Source of the DNA: JBHIBD01 sp046758865
GTDB taxonomy: Bacteria; Planctomycetota; Brocadiia; Brocadiales; Bathyanammoxibiaceae
Assembly: GCA_046758865.1 (NCBI GenBank)
Contig: JBHIBD010000016.1
Span: 1-37,303 of the forward strand
Reading direction: 5' to 3'
Length of the DNA: 37,303 bases
The notes under the pieces are model-generated. The model did not search any database and was not told the DNA's origin. It saw only the letters and a program-made list of their open reading frames with translations. Both the position numbers and the translations under genes were made by a program. Position 1 is the stretch's first letter, and each line of letters opens with the position of its first letter. Shown here piece after piece: positions 14,373 to 21,436 of the stretch.

Positions 14373-15983
14373 CTAGGTGGCTCGGCACCGGACAGTGATA
14401 TGCCTCTTCCAGTGCTTGTCGTCACGGCTGGGAAAATCACTGCGATAGTGTACTCCCCTTGTCTCTTTCCGCTCCTGGGCGCTGCCTGTGATGAGCCTAG
14501 AGAGAAGTAGCATGTTTTGTAGCTCCCATCCGTAAGGGGTGTGGAACTCTTTATCCATAACATATTCCGACCAATGTCCTATCTCTTCAACCGCATCTCT
14601 GAGGTGTTTCTCATCCCTCTCAACCCCAACGCCTCGCCACATGAGACTCTTCAGTGCGTACCTTATATCACCCAGATTAAGGCCCCTCTGCCTCTTTGCC
14701 TCTATCTTTACTTTTAAGGGATAGACCTGGTGTTTATTTCTTCTAAGTGCATTTGCTATCTCACTGCCTGCGGTGTGGCCGTACACGAGACACTCAAGGA
14801 GTGAGTTGCTGCCCAAGCGGTTTGCACCATGGAGTCCCGTTGAGGCTGTCTCCCCGCAGGCGTATAGGTGTTCAATATCTGTGCGGCTTTTTTCATCTAC
14901 CTTTACACCGCCAATCGTATAATGGGCGCTAGGCCTTACAGGGATGACTTCCTTGGAGATATCTACATGGAAAGAGGCGCACGTAGACCATATTTTAGGA
15001 AAGCGTGTCTTCAATCTATCCTTGTGTATATGCCTGACGTCGAGGTACACATGGGTGTATTCTGTGGACTGCATCTCACGCACTATGCTGCGGCTTACCA
15101 CGTCCCTGGGTGCGAGTTCTGCCATGGGATGGTATTTGGGCATGAAGCGTTCGCCCACCTTGTTTATGAGTATAGCGCCCTCCCCCCTGAGGGCCTCTGT
15201 TGCGAGGGACCTTGCGGCGCCGGCGATGTAAAGGGTAGTCGGATGAAACTGTATGAACTCCAGGTCCCGTAGGGTAGCCCCCGCCCTGTGGGCCATGGCT
15301 ATGCCGTCACCAGTGGCTATGTCAGAATTGGTTGTCTCCCGATACAACTGGCCGCATCCCCCAGTAGCCAGTACAGTTTCCTTGGCCCATATTACCATCT
15401 TGCCTTTGTGCTTGTGCCATACTATGGTGCCGCAACACTGGCCATCTACCGTGAGCAGGTCTATAGCGAAATAGTGCTCCAAGGTACTTATGTTGTTATG
15501 TTTTTTTATGAAATTTAGGAGTGCCTCTTCCACTACCATACCCGTGCGGTCACCCCTGCCACGAAGTATCCTGGGGTGGCTGTGACCACCCTCCACGGTT
15601 AGAGCCAGTTGACCGTTCTCGCGGTCAAAACACGTCCCAAGGCCCATCAGCGCCTTTATTCTACTGGGCCCTTTTTTTACCACCTTTTCCACAACCGTGA
15701 GTTCACACAGGCCCTGTCCGGCGTCCAGAGTATCGCGTATGTGATTATCGAAGCTGTCCTCAGGGGCCAGAACCGCGGCTATGCCCCCTTGGGCATGCAT
15801 AGTATTATTTTCACCGAGCTTGTCCTTGGATACTATTAGTACCCGACCCTCTCTTGACGCCTCCACAGCAGCAATAAGCCCAGCGACACCGCTTCCAATT
15901 ACCAATACGTCTGTAGTTATGTACGGTAGTTGGGTCGTGTCAAAGCCCGTCAAGTATCTTCTCAATTGCTCTTGATTATTCAT
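14373..15983 (-). CDS. nadB: L-aspartate oxidase
   Basis: 536 residues. It oxidises L-aspartate to iminoaspartate for NAD synthesis with FAD; under anaerobic conditions fumarate can be the acceptor. The dinucleotide-binding GSGVAG is at 30-35, followed by NNTMHAQGGIAAV (59-71), FHPTTLY, EALRGEGA, HYTIGGV and GANRLGSNSLLE, all typical of NadB. The frame is open 13 codons further to a TTG at 16022, but that TTG is the first base triplet of a promoter -35 box, so the ATG at 15983 is the start. nadA and nadC are not adjacent. A nearly leaderless transcript is predicted. Confidence 0.95.
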   Translation of the reverse strand: MNNQEQLRRYLTGFDTTQLPYITTDVLVIGSGVAGLIAAVEASREGRVLIVSKDKLGENNTMHAQGGIAAVLAPEDSFDNHIRDTLDAGQGLCELTVVEKVVKKGPSRIKALMGLGTCFDRENGQLALTVEGGHSHPRILRGRGDRTGMVVEEALLNFIKKHNNISTLEHYFAIDLLTVDGQCCGTIVWHKHKGKMVIWAKETVLATGGCGQLYRETTNSDIATGDGIAMAHRAGATLRDLEFIQFHPTTLYIAGAARSLATEALRGEGAILINKVGERFMPKYHPMAELAPRDVVSRSIVREMQSTEYTHVYLDVRHIHKDRLKTRFPKIWSTCASFHVDISKEVIPVRPSAHYTIGGVKVDEKSRTDIEHLYACGETASTGLHGANRLGSNSLLECLVYGHTAGSEIANALRRNKHQVYPLKVKIEAKRQRGLNLGDIRYALKSLMWRGVGVERDEKHLRDAVEEIGHWSEYVMDKEFHTPYGWELQNMLLLSRLITGSAQERKETRGVHYRSDFPSRDDKHWKRHITVRCRAT

Positions 15984-15993
15984 CTTAGGATAT

Positions 15994-16022
15994 ATTCTAA
16001 TTATCACAACGAGGTTTGTCAA
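15994..16022 (-). promoter_or_regulatory. Sigma-70-type promoter for nadB
   Basis: On the minus strand TTGACA (16022-16017), 17-base spacer, TAGAAT (15999-15994). The predicted start of transcription (about 15987) is only about four bases before the nadB ATG. Confidence 0.75.
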
Positions 16023-16041
16023 AGGAGAGTATCTTTTTTTA

Positions 16042-16070
16042 TTGACAGGTAAGTCCTTTCATAATATAGT
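16042..16070 (+). promoter_or_regulatory. Sigma-70-type promoter, divergent from nadB
   Basis: TTGACA (16042-16047), 17-base spacer, TATAGT (16065-16070). Its -35 box is 19 bases from the nadB -35 box on the other strand. It drives the candidate small RNA and possibly the membrane-protein gene at 16372. Confidence 0.75.
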
Positions 16071-16076
16071 TATGCA

Positions 16077-16158
16077 CCACAATAGGAGGGATGGTGGAGT
16101 CAGGGGCATCTTGAGATGCCTAAGGCATTAGTAGAAAGTGCTGACTCCTGGATTTTTT
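16077..16158 (+). ncRNA. Candidate small structured RNA or riboswitch-like leader
   Basis: Just after a consensus promoter, GGAGTCAG (16096-16103) pairs with CTGACTCC (16141-16148). Inside, GGCATC-TTGA-GATGCC (16105-16120) and GCATT/AGTGC (16125-16129 with 16137-16141, sharing one base with the closing stem) form two more hairpins, giving a three-way junction. A run of six T follows at 16153-16158, so the unit could end there as an RNA of about 80 nt. I recognise no known RNA family. It may be an independent small RNA or a terminating leader for the gene at 16372. Confidence 0.45.
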
Positions 16159-16371
16159 ATTAGTTCATCGCTCCGCCCTGACCTTTTAGTACTTATTGCA
16201 GGCTTCGTAGGTGCAGCGCCCTTTTGAGGCTTGATTTGAGGCCTCTTTATAAAGCTGGTCTGCATTAAGTAAGGAGTCGTTTGTCAGATTGAGGGGTGTT
16301 ATTCTTTGTACGGTAGTTTGCCTGCACAGAACCAAGATTAGAGACTGAACTCCAGAAAGGGGGGATGCCAG
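16159..16371 (+). other. Non-coding stretch before the small membrane protein
   Basis: 213 bases without a protein-like reading frame. A short hairpin, GAGGC/GCCTC (16226-16230/16241-16245), is visible. I found no second promoter; expression of the gene at 16372 would depend on read-through of the T-run at 16153-16158 or on a promoter I cannot recognise. Confidence 0.4.
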
Positions 16372-16620
16372 ATGAATTGGTTGCTTATCGTTGCAATCTT
16401 AGGTATAATCGGCGGCATGCTAGTATTTGTGGCAGGATTTGTGGGCGCTGCACCCTTTAGAGCGCTCAACATACCACCAGGCGCTACGCTCACTACCGCG
16501 CAGATCACGGCAGTAGTAAGGGTCCTAAAGACCTATTTGAGTTGGTCATTGATACTATTTGGTATGGGCGGTATAATTGTGGTGGTTGCCTTCTGTGTAC
16601 TTTTATTTGCAGTTATGTAA
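16372..16620 (+). CDS. Small membrane protein, unknown function
   Basis: 82 residues with two hydrophobic helices (about 3-27 and 55-80) separated by a short loop containing PFRALNIPPGATLTTAQ. There is a good ribosome site, GGGGGGAT, seven bases upstream of the ATG. I do not recognise the family. It sits alone between the nadB promoter region and the C1 operon and is followed after about 120 bases by an intrinsic terminator. The clean two-helix pattern and the ribosome site support a real gene. Confidence 0.6.
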   Translation: MNWLLIVAILGIIGGMLVFVAGFVGAAPFRALNIPPGATLTTAQITAVVRVLKTYLSWSLILFGMGGIIVVVAFCVLLFAVM

Positions 16621-16742
16621 TCATACACACAGCTTCTGTTTTTGCAAATAACTATTTAGCAGACTAGGAGAAGGGTTTTATCGTTTAGCGCCCTTTCTGC
16701 GCTACCGTTCTATGTTCACCCGCCCTGACTCACTCCCTGTTC

Positions 16743-16788
16743 CCCCAGCCAGACGAATTTTGGTGTGGAAAAAGCTGGGGAATTTTTT
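16743..16788 (+). terminator. Intrinsic terminator or attenuator before the C1 operon
   Basis: CCCCAGC (16743-16749) pairs with GCTGGGG (16774-16780), followed by AA and six T (16783-16788). It may end the transcript of the small membrane protein, but it lies only 38 bases before the next start codon, leaving no room for a normal promoter after it. It could therefore act as an attenuator for the next operon. Confidence 0.7.
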
Positions 16789-16826
16789 ATTATTAACAAT
16801 GGCATTGTGACCTGGAAGGAGCAAGA

Positions 16827-18884
16827 GTGAGTATCACAAGTGTAGAGGGGGAGGCCCCGTGTATCGCAGCATGCCCCATTAATCAAGACGCCAGAGACTA
16901 CGTGCAACTTATTGCCAGAGGCAGGTTCGAAGAGGCCTTTCAACTGGTAAGGTCCAAAAATCCGTTTCCCGCTTCGTGTGGCCGCATCTGCACACGACGC
17001 TGTGAAGACGCTTGCAGACGCTCAGCCGTAGATGAACCCATAGCCATCGCATGGCTGAAGAGATTTCTGTCGGACAAGGATTTCAGCCCGCACTTAGAGA
17101 AACCCAAGACCCAATACCAGGAGCGGGTAGCCATTATTGGCGCCGGCCCTGCCGGGCTCTCAGCCGTAAATGACCTGGCACTTTTTGGATACGAGTGCGT
17201 AATCTTTGAAGAACTCCTCGAACCCGGAGGAATGCTGCGCGCAGGGGTTCCACGCTACCGCTTGCCCAGGCATTCACTCGACTGGGATATAAGTAATATT
17301 CTATCCCTTGGTGGTGTTGAACTACATACAGGAGTAAAGCTGGGTTCTGACACCACCTTCGATTCCCTCTTTGACGAGGGTTTTAAGGCCATTTTCATAG
17401 GAATAGGGGCCCATAAATCGCTGAAACTGAATATACCAGGAGAGGACCTTCCCGGGGTAATACCTGCAACAGAATTTCTTAGAAAAATTAGCCTGGGTAA
17501 GGCCATAAACCTTGGACAGAGGGTGGCAGCAATCGGCGGAGGCGATACGGCCTTGGATTCGGCACGCACTGCACTGCGGGTGGGTGCAAAAGAGGTTACA
17601 CTTGTGTACCGCAGGTCTGTAGAGGAGATGCCCTGTGAGGAGGAAGGTCGTTTAGAGGCAGCGGACGAGGGTATACGGTTCATGTTCCTGGCATCACCTA
17701 TAGAAATCTTGGGTAATGATAGGGCCCAGGCCATGAAGTGCATAAGGATGGAGTTGGGTGAGCCAGACCAAAGCGGCAGGCGGAGGCCGGTGCCCATAGC
17801 CGGTTCTGAGTTCATCCTGGATGTGGATAACGTTATTGTGGCTATTGGACAGTCACCAGAGCTGGGGCCTTTGGGCAATTCTGGACTTCGAGTAACCTCA
17901 AAAAATGTCATTGATGTAAGAGAAGAAACATTGGCCACCAACAGGCCCGGCGTCTTCGCTGGTGGTGACGCTGTACTGGTGGGTGGGACCCTCGTAGAGG
18001 CAATCGCCCACGGCAGAAGGGCGGCCAGGGCCATACATAGTTATCTCAGAAATGAAGAATTCAGCACACTGAAAGGCTCCACGCCAATGCCGGAGCTATC
18101 CTCTCACAGGATTGGACGTATAAAAAAGCAGCTTCGCAAAGGGATGCCGAGTCTCTCCGCAAACGATAGGATACATGACTTCAGTGAGGTTGAGTTGGGC
18201 TATTCTGACAAACTGGCCATGATGGAGGCCAGACGCTGTCTCAACTGTGGTGCAGGTGCAGGGGTAGACCCAGAACTCTGTGCAGCCTGTTTAACGTGTG
18301 TGAGGGTGTGTCCATACGATGTACCCGAACTAAACAGAGTGGAAAAGACGGCCAAAATAGGCGCTGACTGTCAGTCCTGCGGTATCTGCGTGGTAGAATG
18401 TCCCGCCAGGGCCATAACCATTAAGGACCGTTATGAAGACCAGGGAAAGGGGGCCCTGGAAGAGGCTATAAGGGGATTTTCTAGCCCAGAGCTTGGGCCC
18501 AGGGTAGTTGTATTCCTTTGCCAGTATGACCCCCAGTCCGAAATTTTAGTAGCAAGATTAAACCAGACAAAAAGTAATATAAAGACGGCACAGGTCTCTT
18601 GCATAGGAAAGATGGACCCCCTCCTTATCTTAAAGGCTTTCGAGGAGGGGGCCGACGGTGCTGTGGTAGCAGCTTCCTTACCAGGGGAGTGTACGTACCA
18701 GACGGGACATGCCTGGGCAAAGAAGAGGCTTGACCATGCAGCGTCGGTCCTCCGGGACATGGGACTGGAAACCCAGAGAATCCAGTGGTTTTCTCCGTCT
18801 TCCGAAGAGCAATTTTTCAAGGCCGTGGATGAAATGGTGAAGGAGCTCAAAAAACTGGGCCCCGTGTTTAAACCTAGCGGATGA
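16827..18884 (+). CDS. GltD-like FAD/iron-sulfur oxidoreductase fused to an MvhD-like domain
   Basis: 685 residues in three parts. Residues 1-410 resemble the glutamate synthase small subunit: N-terminal cysteines Cys12, Cys16, Cys51, Cys55, Cys59 and Cys63, FAD motif GAGPAG (105-110), NAD(P)H motif GGGDTAL (237-243) and GVFAGGD (375-381). Residues 471-525 hold CxxC and two 4Fe-4S ferredoxin motifs (485-495 and 515-525). Residues 559-680 match the MvhD/FrhD-type hydrogenase iron-sulfur subunit fold (CIGKMDPLLILKAFEEGADG). Because MetV and MetF follow, I infer it feeds NAD(P)H electrons into methylenetetrahydrofolate reduction, or accepts them in reverse. The start is GTG at 16827, six bases after GGAAGGAG. 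It could be described as a stand-alone GltD homologue, but the fusion argues against glutamate synthase. Confidence 0.85.
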   Translation: MSITSVEGEAPCIAACPINQDARDYVQLIARGRFEEAFQLVRSKNPFPASCGRICTRRCEDACRRSAVDEPIAIAWLKRFLSDKDFSPHLEKPKTQYQERVAIIGAGPAGLSAVNDLALFGYECVIFEELLEPGGMLRAGVPRYRLPRHSLDWDISNILSLGGVELHTGVKLGSDTTFDSLFDEGFKAIFIGIGAHKSLKLNIPGEDLPGVIPATEFLRKISLGKAINLGQRVAAIGGGDTALDSARTALRVGAKEVTLVYRRSVEEMPCEEEGRLEAADEGIRFMFLASPIEILGNDRAQAMKCIRMELGEPDQSGRRRPVPIAGSEFILDVDNVIVAIGQSPELGPLGNSGLRVTSKNVIDVREETLATNRPGVFAGGDAVLVGGTLVEAIAHGRRAARAIHSYLRNEEFSTLKGSTPMPELSSHRIGRIKKQLRKGMPSLSANDRIHDFSEVELGYSDKLAMMEARRCLNCGAGAGVDPELCAACLTCVRVCPYDVPELNRVEKTAKIGADCQSCGICVVECPARAITIKDRYEDQGKGALEEAIRGFSSPELGPRVVVFLCQYDPQSEILVARLNQTKSNIKTAQVSCIGKMDPLLILKAFEEGADGAVVAASLPGECTYQTGHAWAKKRLDHAASVLRDMGLETQRIQWFSPSSEEQFFKAVDEMVKELKKLGPVFKPSG

Positions 18885-18947
18885 TGTCGTTGCTTAAAAG
18901 TGTAGCGGCGTAGTCATGCCAATCGCTATTTGAGAGGTGTAAAGGAG

Positions 18948-19625
18948 ATGATAGTAGCTAAACCGAAGTCTTTGGAATATGTAAAGGAACGTGTAAGGAA
19001 TCGTAAAAAGGTTGCGGTGGTTGGTTGCGGCGGTTGTGTAACGGTACGTCCTGTAGGGGGAGAAAAACAGGTAGCCGAGCTTGCCGCCTTACTACGCATA
19101 TGGGCCAAGAAGGAGGGTTTGAACCTGGGGGTCGAAGAGGATACAACGCTCAGGCAGTGCGAGCCAGAATTTTTGGATGAGATTAGCGAAAAGATAAAGG
19201 GCTGCGATGCCGCCATCTCGCTTGCCTGTGGTGTGGGAGCACAGTGTCTGGCCGAGAGGTATCCCAACCTGAAAGTCTTCCCTGGAGTGGACGCAGTGTT
19301 TATGGGCGCCACTGTGGAACCAGGAGTGTACTGGGAGCGCTGCGTGGGCTGTGGGGACTGCATCATTGGGGAGACCGGCGGCTACTGCCCGGTAAGCCGC
19401 TGTGCAAAGAGTCTTCTCAACGGCCCCTGTGGTGGCTCTCAGGATGGTAGATGCGAGGTTGACCCTGAGACGCCCTGTGTGTGGGAGCAGATATATGAGC
19501 GCTCGGAGGCCCGAGGCGACAAAGGTGTAATAGACAGATTCGTGCCCCCCAGGGACTGGTCAATACGCCCGTCAAGATTCAAGCTGGAACATCTTATGGT
19601 GGATAAAAAGGGACATGACCCTTAA
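18948..19625 (+). CDS. metV: MetV, zinc/iron-sulfur partner of methylenetetrahydrofolate reductase
   Basis: 225 residues matching the MTHFR C-terminal-type (MetV) family. Cysteines occur in CGGC (27-30), Cys71 and the cluster CVGCGDC (132-138), then Cys147, Cys152, Cys161, Cys169 and Cys177. In acetogens MetV binds MetF and passes electrons through its clusters. The ATG at 18948 has GAGAGGTG nine bases upstream; a TTG at 18930 would overlap that ribosome site and was not chosen. It lies 63 bases after the fusion oxidoreductase and overlaps metF by 11 bases. Confidence 0.92.
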   Translation: MIVAKPKSLEYVKERVRNRKKVAVVGCGGCVTVRPVGGEKQVAELAALLRIWAKKEGLNLGVEEDTTLRQCEPEFLDEISEKIKGCDAAISLACGVGAQCLAERYPNLKVFPGVDAVFMGATVEPGVYWERCVGCGDCIIGETGGYCPVSRCAKSLLNGPCGGSQDGRCEVDPETPCVWEQIYERSEARGDKGVIDRFVPPRDWSIRPSRFKLEHLMVDKKGHDP

Positions 19626-20568
19626 CATGACGGCAGCCAGTAATCTAGAGAGACTACTGAGGGCGGACAAATTTGTGGTGACGGCCGAGCTTGGCCCTCC
19701 CAGGGGAGCAGACAGGACGGTTATAGAGAAAAAGGCGGCCCTCCTAAAGGGATATGCCGATGCCTTTAATATTACAGACTGCCAGACATCTATGGTGAGG
19801 ATGTCCAGTATAGCCTCAGCGGTCATACTCATGGAGGCCGGCCTTGAGCCCGTTGTCCAGATGACCTGCCGTGACCGGAACCGCATCGGGCTCCAGAGTG
19901 ACCTCCTGGGTGCAGCAGCGCTGGGGATGAAAAATCTCCTGTGTCTAACTGGTGACCACCCAAAATTTGGCGACCACCCCGGTGCCAAACCCGTATTTGA
20001 CCTGGACTCCGTACAACTCCTCCACATGGTGAAGACCATGAGGGATGAGAAGAAACTCCTATCCGGCACCGCGATAGATGTAGAGCCCAGGTTCTTCCTG
20101 GGTGCAGCCGAAAACCCATTTGCTGGCACCATAGATATAAGGGTAAGGCGGTTGGCGAAAAAGACAGCCGCAGGGGCTGAATTCTTCCAGACGCAGATAG
20201 TATATAACGTAGAAAAATTCACCAGGTGGATGAAGGCTGTCCGCGATGTGGGACTTCATAAGAAGGCATTTATACTGGCCGGAGTCTCTCCCCTAAAATC
20301 CCTGGGCATGGCAAGGTATATGAAAAAAAACGTACCGGGTATGGACGTTCCCGATGAGATTATCGCCCGCATGAAGGAGAGGAAGTCAAAGGCAGAAGGC
20401 ATAAAAATCTGCCTGGACATAATAGAACAGCTCAAGAAGATAGAGGGCGTAGCTGGCATCCACATAATGGCCATCGAATGGGAAGAAGTTGTCCCAGAGG
20501 TAGTCGAACGCGCCGGCCTCCTGCCTCGACCTACAACAAAATCCGCTAGAATTACCTCAACATGTTAG
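19615..20568 (+). CDS. metF: Methylenetetrahydrofolate reductase, catalytic subunit
   Basis: 317 residues. It interconverts 5,10-methylene- and 5-methyl-tetrahydrofolate in the methyl branch of the acetyl-CoA pathway and in methionine synthesis. The catalytic-base glutamate corresponds to Glu25 in VVTAELGPPRG, and LTGDHP follows in the TIM barrel. The start at 19615 overlaps metV; a second ATG at 19627, one base after the metV stop, would give a protein four residues shorter and is about as likely. Association with MetV makes this the MetVF type rather than the stand-alone NADH-dependent E. coli type. Confidence 0.95.
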   Translation: MTLNMTAASNLERLLRADKFVVTAELGPPRGADRTVIEKKAALLKGYADAFNITDCQTSMVRMSSIASAVILMEAGLEPVVQMTCRDRNRIGLQSDLLGAAALGMKNLLCLTGDHPKFGDHPGAKPVFDLDSVQLLHMVKTMRDEKKLLSGTAIDVEPRFFLGAAENPFAGTIDIRVRRLAKKTAAGAEFFQTQIVYNVEKFTRWMKAVRDVGLHKKAFILAGVSPLKSLGMARYMKKNVPGMDVPDEIIARMKERKSKAEGIKICLDIIEQLKKIEGVAGIHIMAIEWEEVVPEVVERAGLLPRPTTKSARITSTC

Positions 20569-20608
20569 GTCTAACGTACCCTTACACATCTTAACCCCAA
20601 TCTATTCG

Positions 20609-20637
20609 TTTACATTCAATCAGTAATAATGTATAAT
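20609..20637 (+). promoter_or_regulatory. Sigma-70-type promoter for the thiamine-binding protein gene
   Basis: TTTACA (20609-20614), 17-base spacer, consensus TATAAT (20632-20637). The leader would be about 52 bases. Confidence 0.75.
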
Positions 20638-20695
20638 TTGCCCGCCATGTAACAGCTTTTATCGTCGTCTAATTACAAGGGGAGGGTATTAAAAG

Positions 20696-21004
20696 ATGAT
20701 GGCAGATTTTAGGGTTGTGCCTATTGGTACTGGTTCAAGCAGCCTAAGTGCTCAACTGGCAGAGGTATTGGGGGTGGTGGACGGTAGTGGTGTCAGCTAT
20801 AAGGTCAATGACATGCGGACCATTTTAGAAGGTGATTGGGACACGGTAATGGGTCTCATAAAGAAATGCCATGACAAGATGATGGAGAGCTCCGATAGGG
20901 TAACTACCATAATCACCATTGATGACCGCGGGGGCAGGACCGTCCACATTGGAGACAAGGTCGCATCCATAGAGAATGCGCTGGGGAAATCTCTATGCAA
21001 GTAA
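20696..21004 (+). CDS. MTH1187/YkoF-type thiamine-binding family protein
   Basis: 102 residues, ferredoxin-like fold family (UPF0045, MTH1187 type). Family features visible are VVPIGTGSSSLSAQLAEV near the N-terminus and the central SYKVNDMRTILEGDW. Relatives bind thiamine or its pyrimidine part; the cellular role is not settled. Two adjacent ATGs (20696, 20699) follow GGGGAGGG at a suitable distance. Single gene with its own promoter. Confidence 0.9.
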   Translation: MMADFRVVPIGTGSSSLSAQLAEVLGVVDGSGVSYKVNDMRTILEGDWDTVMGLIKKCHDKMMESSDRVTTIITIDDRGGRTVHIGDKVASIENALGKSLCK

Positions 21005-21035
21005 TTGATTTGGCGAGAGTTAGGAGACAGGAGCT

Positions 21036-21064
21036 TTGCAAAAGTTGCTCCAGTACCCTATGTC
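21036..21064 (+). promoter_or_regulatory. Weak promoter candidate for the V-ATPase operon
   Basis: TTGCAA (21036-21041), 17-base spacer, TATGTC (21059-21064). The -10 box matches consensus at only three of six positions. It is the best candidate in the 114-base gap ahead of ntpF. Confidence 0.3.
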
Positions 21065-21118
21065 ATTCTTCGCTCCCTCAGAGTAACAATTGTGTAGGAT
21101 TTTCAGAGGTCTCAAGAC

Positions 21119-21433
21119 GTGGATTTAGATATCGTTAAAGAGATTTCAAGGATTGAGAAAGAGGCCGAGAGGATAGTCGAAGACGCCAGAAAGCGGGCAA
21201 AGGCCATTGAGGCCAGTGCCGAAGATGAACTGGCACCGCTTAGACTCGAATACGAAAAGGAGTTTGAGGCCAAGGCACAGGTACTGAGGCGCCGTTTTAA
21301 GGAAGAAATTCAACAAGAAGAATCTGAGCTCAAAGAGGCATTTGAAGATGCCCAGGCCTACATCCTGCAACGAGAGAGAGAACGGGCCGATGAGGTGTTA
21401 TCGTTTCTAATAAACAGGACCCGTGAGTTTTAA
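21119..21433 (+). CDS. ntpF: V-type ATPase peripheral-stalk coiled-coil subunit (G/H type)
   Basis: 104 residues, almost entirely charged coiled coil (EISRIEKEAERIVEDARKRA and onward). It pairs with subunit E to make the peripheral stalk. Its position as first gene matches ntpF of Enterococcus. The start is GTG at 21119 with AGAGGT upstream. The family is poorly conserved in sequence, so the call rests on coiled-coil character and gene order. Confidence 0.8.
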   Translation: MDLDIVKEISRIEKEAERIVEDARKRAKAIEASAEDELAPLRLEYEKEFEAKAQVLRRRFKEEIQQEESELKEAFEDAQAYILQRERERADEVLSFLINRTREF

Positions 21434-21436
21434 GAC

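Noticed and set aside
15984..16022. TTG start for nadB at 16022 giving 13 more residues
   Set aside because: The TTG is part of a consensus -35 box, and the extra residues do not resemble NadB N-termini.
16077..16371. 6S RNA or tmRNA in the long gap after nadB
   Set aside because: No long closing stem with a central bubble (6S) and no tRNA-like ends or tag frame (tmRNA).
21065..21092. Another copy of the TGTCATT palindrome upstream of the ntp operon
   Set aside because: Only TGTCATTC and a distant AGTAACA are shared; no proper inverted pairing, so too degenerate to call.
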